The notes under the pieces: model-generated | The model's input: the letters and a program-made list of their open reading frames with translations, nothing else | Told to the model about the DNA's origin: nothing | Database searches by the model: none | Shown here: in pieces, positions 5,782-7,718 of the stretch | Position numbering within the stretch: position 1 is the first letter of the stretch | Layout of the letters: every line of letters starts with the position of its first letter | NCBI GenBank assembly: GCA_022710665.1 | Contig: JAKLGN010000054.1 | Span: 1 to 7,718, forward strand | Length of the DNA stretch: 7,718 nt | Direction of reading: 5' to 3' | Origin: Methanoregula sp. | GTDB lineage: Archaea; Halobacteriota; Methanomicrobia; Methanomicrobiales; Methanospirillaceae | Program-made: the position numbers and the translations under genes

Positions 5782-7188
5782 TTATTCCCCGCGGGCTTTC
5801 TGGAGGGCAGGATGATACCTGGCAATGAACTCCCGTTTTATCCGTTTCAGCTCATCCTCGGGCAGGATGGCAAAAAGGTCCCATGCAATGGCAAGCGTGG
5901 TCTCGATAGAACGATCGTCATCACCCTGCGTGATAAACTCCTTTTCGAACCGGTCAGCGAATTTCAGGTATTTCTTGTCCAGTTCTGTCAGGGCTTCCTC
6001 TCCGACAATGGCTACAAGCCTGCGGAGGTCACGGCCGTACGCGTAACTGGCATACAGCTGGTCAGCCACGCCCCGGTGGTCCTCCCGGGTCTTTCCCGGG
6101 CCGATTCCAAGATTCATCAGCCGGGAAAGGCAGGGCAGGGCGTCCACCGGGGGATCTGCGCCCCGGCGGAAGAGATCGCGGGACAGTACAATCTGGCCCT
6201 CAGTAATGTACCCGGTCAGGTCGGGAACCGGGTGGGTGATGTCATCGTCTGGCATCGTCAGGATGGGGATCTGGGTGATAGACCCCTTCCTTCCTTTCAG
6301 TCTCCCTGCGCGCTCGTAGATAGTTGAAAGGTCAGTATACATGTAACCGGGATACCCGCGACGGCCCGGCACCTCCTCGCGGGCGGTCGAGATCTCGCGG
6401 AGGGCTTCGCAGTAATTGATCATGTCTGTCAGGATAACGAGCACGTGAAGGTTGTGGGTGAATGCAAGGAATTCCGCTACCGCAAGACCACACCGCGGTG
6501 CAGCGATCCGCTCAATCGTCGGGTCATCGGCAAGGTTCATGAAGAAGACCACCCGGTCGAGAGCTCCCGTTCTCTCGAAGTCATTCATGAAGAACGAGGC
6601 CTCCTTGTGGGTGATGCCCATTGCTACAAAGACCACGGCGAACTGCTCTCCTTCTCCGAGCACCTTTGCCTGCCGCGCGATCTGGGCTGCGAGTTTGCTG
6701 GCCGGCAACCCGGCGCCTGAAAAGATCGGCAGCTTCTGGCCGCGGACCAGCGTGTCGAGTCCGTCAATGGCGGACATGCCGGTCTGGATGAAGTCGGCCG
6801 GTTTATCACGTGCTGATGGATTAATCGGCATGCCCGCGATATCCAGCACGGCCTCCGGGATGATCTCCGGGCGACCGTCCCGGGCTTTTCCAACGCCGGT
6901 GAAAACCCGGCCCAGCATGTCGAGCGAGACATTGATCCGCGCCGGTTCCCCCAGGAACCGGACCGTGGTTGCATCCGTGTCTATCCCCCGCGTTCCCTCA
7001 AAAACCTGGATGACCGCATGCTCTTCAGAAATGTCCAGGACCTGCCCCGTCCTCTCCTCTCCGTTGCGGAGCGTAATCTTCACCATCTCGCCATATGAGG
7101 CGCCCTTGACGTTCTCCACAAAGACGAGCGGCCCCGAAACATAGTCAATCGTCCGGTACTCCTTTGTGACCAGAGGAGCTTCCTTCAT
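5782..7188 (-). CDS. atpB: A-type ATP synthase subunit B (regulatory/non-catalytic head subunit)
   Basis: A 468-residue subunit that alternates with A in the A3B3 head. It has the beta-barrel start ([17 protein letters not shown], 11-27), a nucleotide-binding fold in which the P-loop position reads [10 protein letters not shown] (156-165) rather than a true Walker A, as normal for B, then [17 protein letters not shown] (271-287), [15 protein letters not shown] (318-332) and GPGKTREDH (363-371). Length is typical. The alpha/beta ATPase signature [10 protein letters not shown] (346-355) has Cys at 353 where Ser is usual. [10 protein letters not shown] (258-267) and [13 protein letters not shown] (442-454) resemble bacterial V/A-type enzymes more than canonical archaeal ones (NYAEALRQM). 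The ATG overlaps the atpA stop (ATGA), with GGGGGTGG upstream as ribosome site; the match to the family N-terminus supports this start. Confidence 0.97.
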   Translation of the reverse strand: MKEAPLVTKEYRTIDYVSGPLVFVENVKGASYGEMVKITLRNGEERTGQVLDISEEHAVIQVFEGTRGIDTDATTVRFLGEPARINVSLDMLGRVFTGVGKARDGRPEIIPEAVLDIAGMPINPSARDKPADFIQTGMSAIDGLDTLVRGQKLPIFSGAGLPASKLAAQIARQAKVLGEGEQFAVVFVAMGITHKEASFFMNDFERTGALDRVVFFMNLADDPTIERIAAPRCGLAVAEFLAFTHNLHVLVILTDMINYCEALREISTAREEVPGRRGYPGYMYTDLSTIYERAGRLKGRKGSITQIPILTMPDDDITHPVPDLTGYITEGQIVLSRDLFRRGADPPVDALPCLSRLMNLGIGPGKTREDHRGVADQLYASYAYGRDLRRLVAIVGEEALTELDKKYLKFADRFEKEFITQGDDDRSIETTLAIAWDLFAILPEDELKRIKREFIARYHPALQKARGE

Positions 7189-7718
7189 TTTTCCACCCCC
7201 AGTGCGGTGATCTTCTGCCCGATTTCGCCCGCCATCTTCCGGATCTCCCCGACGTCCTGCAGATCTTTCATCCTCCCGATTCCTGCCTTGAGCGGCAGGG
7301 CCTGTATCTGCCTGAGTGATACCCCCCGGCTCATCGCGACATTCACGTTTTCATAATATTCCATGATCACTTTGAGCATCAGGTACTGCTTCTCCACGGG
7401 ACAGAACGAGTCGGTGTCGCTGTACGCGCTCTGCTGGAGGAAATCCTCGCGGATCATCTTGGTTACGTCAAGTATCGCTTTCTCGCTCTCTGGCAGGGCA
7501 TCGGGGCCCACGAGCTGCACAATCTCCTGCAGCTCTACCTCCTTCTGGAGCAGGTACATCGCCTTCTCGCGGAGCTCCCGCCAGTCCCGTGCAACGTTCT
7601 TGATATACCATTCCCCGATGGAATCGAGGTACAGCGAGTAACTCTTGATCCAGTTGACCGAAGGAAAGTGGCGGCGGTAAGCAAGGTTTGTGTCAAGCGC
7701 CCAGAACGTGCCTACCAC
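7185..7718 (-). CDS. atpA: A-type ATP synthase subunit A (catalytic), C-terminal part only
   Basis: The open frame runs off the right edge; about 177 C-terminal residues of a family normally near 580 are present. The visible part starts in the conserved [19 protein letters not shown] stretch and continues through the helical C-terminal domain, with [38 protein letters not shown] and [19 protein letters not shown], all typical of catalytic A subunits. The Walker A motif, catalytic glutamate and the A-specific insertion lie outside the window, so activity cannot be judged here. The stop TGA overlaps the atpB start by four bases. The real start is beyond the edge; the GTG at the boundary is internal. 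Genes for K, E, C and F would be expected further upstream on this strand, but that is not seen. Confidence 0.95.
   Translation of the reverse strand: MVGTFWALDTNLAYRRHFPSVNWIKSYSLYLDSIGEWYIKNVARDWRELREKAMYLLQKEVELQEIVQLVGPDALPESEKAILDVTKMIREDFLQQSAYSDTDSFCPVEKQYLMLKVIMEYYENVNVAMSRGVSLRQIQALPLKAGIGRMKDLQDVGEIRKMAGEIGQKITALGVEK

Noticed and set aside
5264..5815. 183-residue plus-strand open frame opposite atpD
   Set aside because: Antisense to the complete, conserved subunit D; low-complexity Ser/Arg/Ile content and no promoter or ribosome site of note.
6452..7144. 230-residue plus-strand open frame opposite atpB
   Set aside because: Antisense shadow of atpB, whose motifs are clearly conserved along the whole length. 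The Ser/Arg/Pro-rich translation shows no domain.

Overview
The window looks like a chromosomal piece of a methanogenic archaeon. An order-level guess is Methanomicrobiales, because of the moderately GC-rich coding sequence, archaeal TATA boxes, A-type ATP synthase genes and a DUF1646 membrane protein. That placement is inference; no rRNA or taxon-specific marker is present.

Layout, left to right. Positions 1-231 hold no convincing gene, only an AT-rich promoter-like patch, a short direct repeat and T-runs. On the minus strand follow a five-repeat HEAT protein (about 232-768) and a DUF1646 integral membrane protein (about 880-1998). The DUF1646 protein carries the paired motifs of the NhaD/ArsB-like ion transporter superfamily. 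A compact divergent promoter region (2008-2148) separates these from a plus-strand operon: an unrecognised 74-residue ORF whose ATG sits at the predicted transcription start, then ahaH (peripheral stalk) and atpI (the membrane subunit a/I with both conserved arginines). A 135-bp convergent region with stacked hairpins and T8/A8 tracts closes this operon and the genes coming from the right. On the minus strand, reading from the right edge, are atpA (C-terminal part only), atpB and atpD in tight overlap, then a separate 80-residue two-helix membrane protein whose stop codon touches the terminator.

Together, atpA/atpB/atpD (head and central shaft), ahaH (stator) and atpI (ion channel) are parts of one rotary A1A0 ATP synthase that couples a H+ or Na+ gradient to ATP. 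The ring subunit K and subunits E, C and F are not in the window and may lie beyond the right edge upstream of atpA. The unusual point is that the cluster is split into two convergent transcription units instead of the single H-I-K-E-C-F-A-B-D order known from Methanosarcina. The B subunit also has wording typical of bacterial V/A-type enzymes, so this may be an additional ATP synthase copy. The DUF1646 transporter, the 74-residue ORF and the 80-residue membrane protein are the least explained neighbours.
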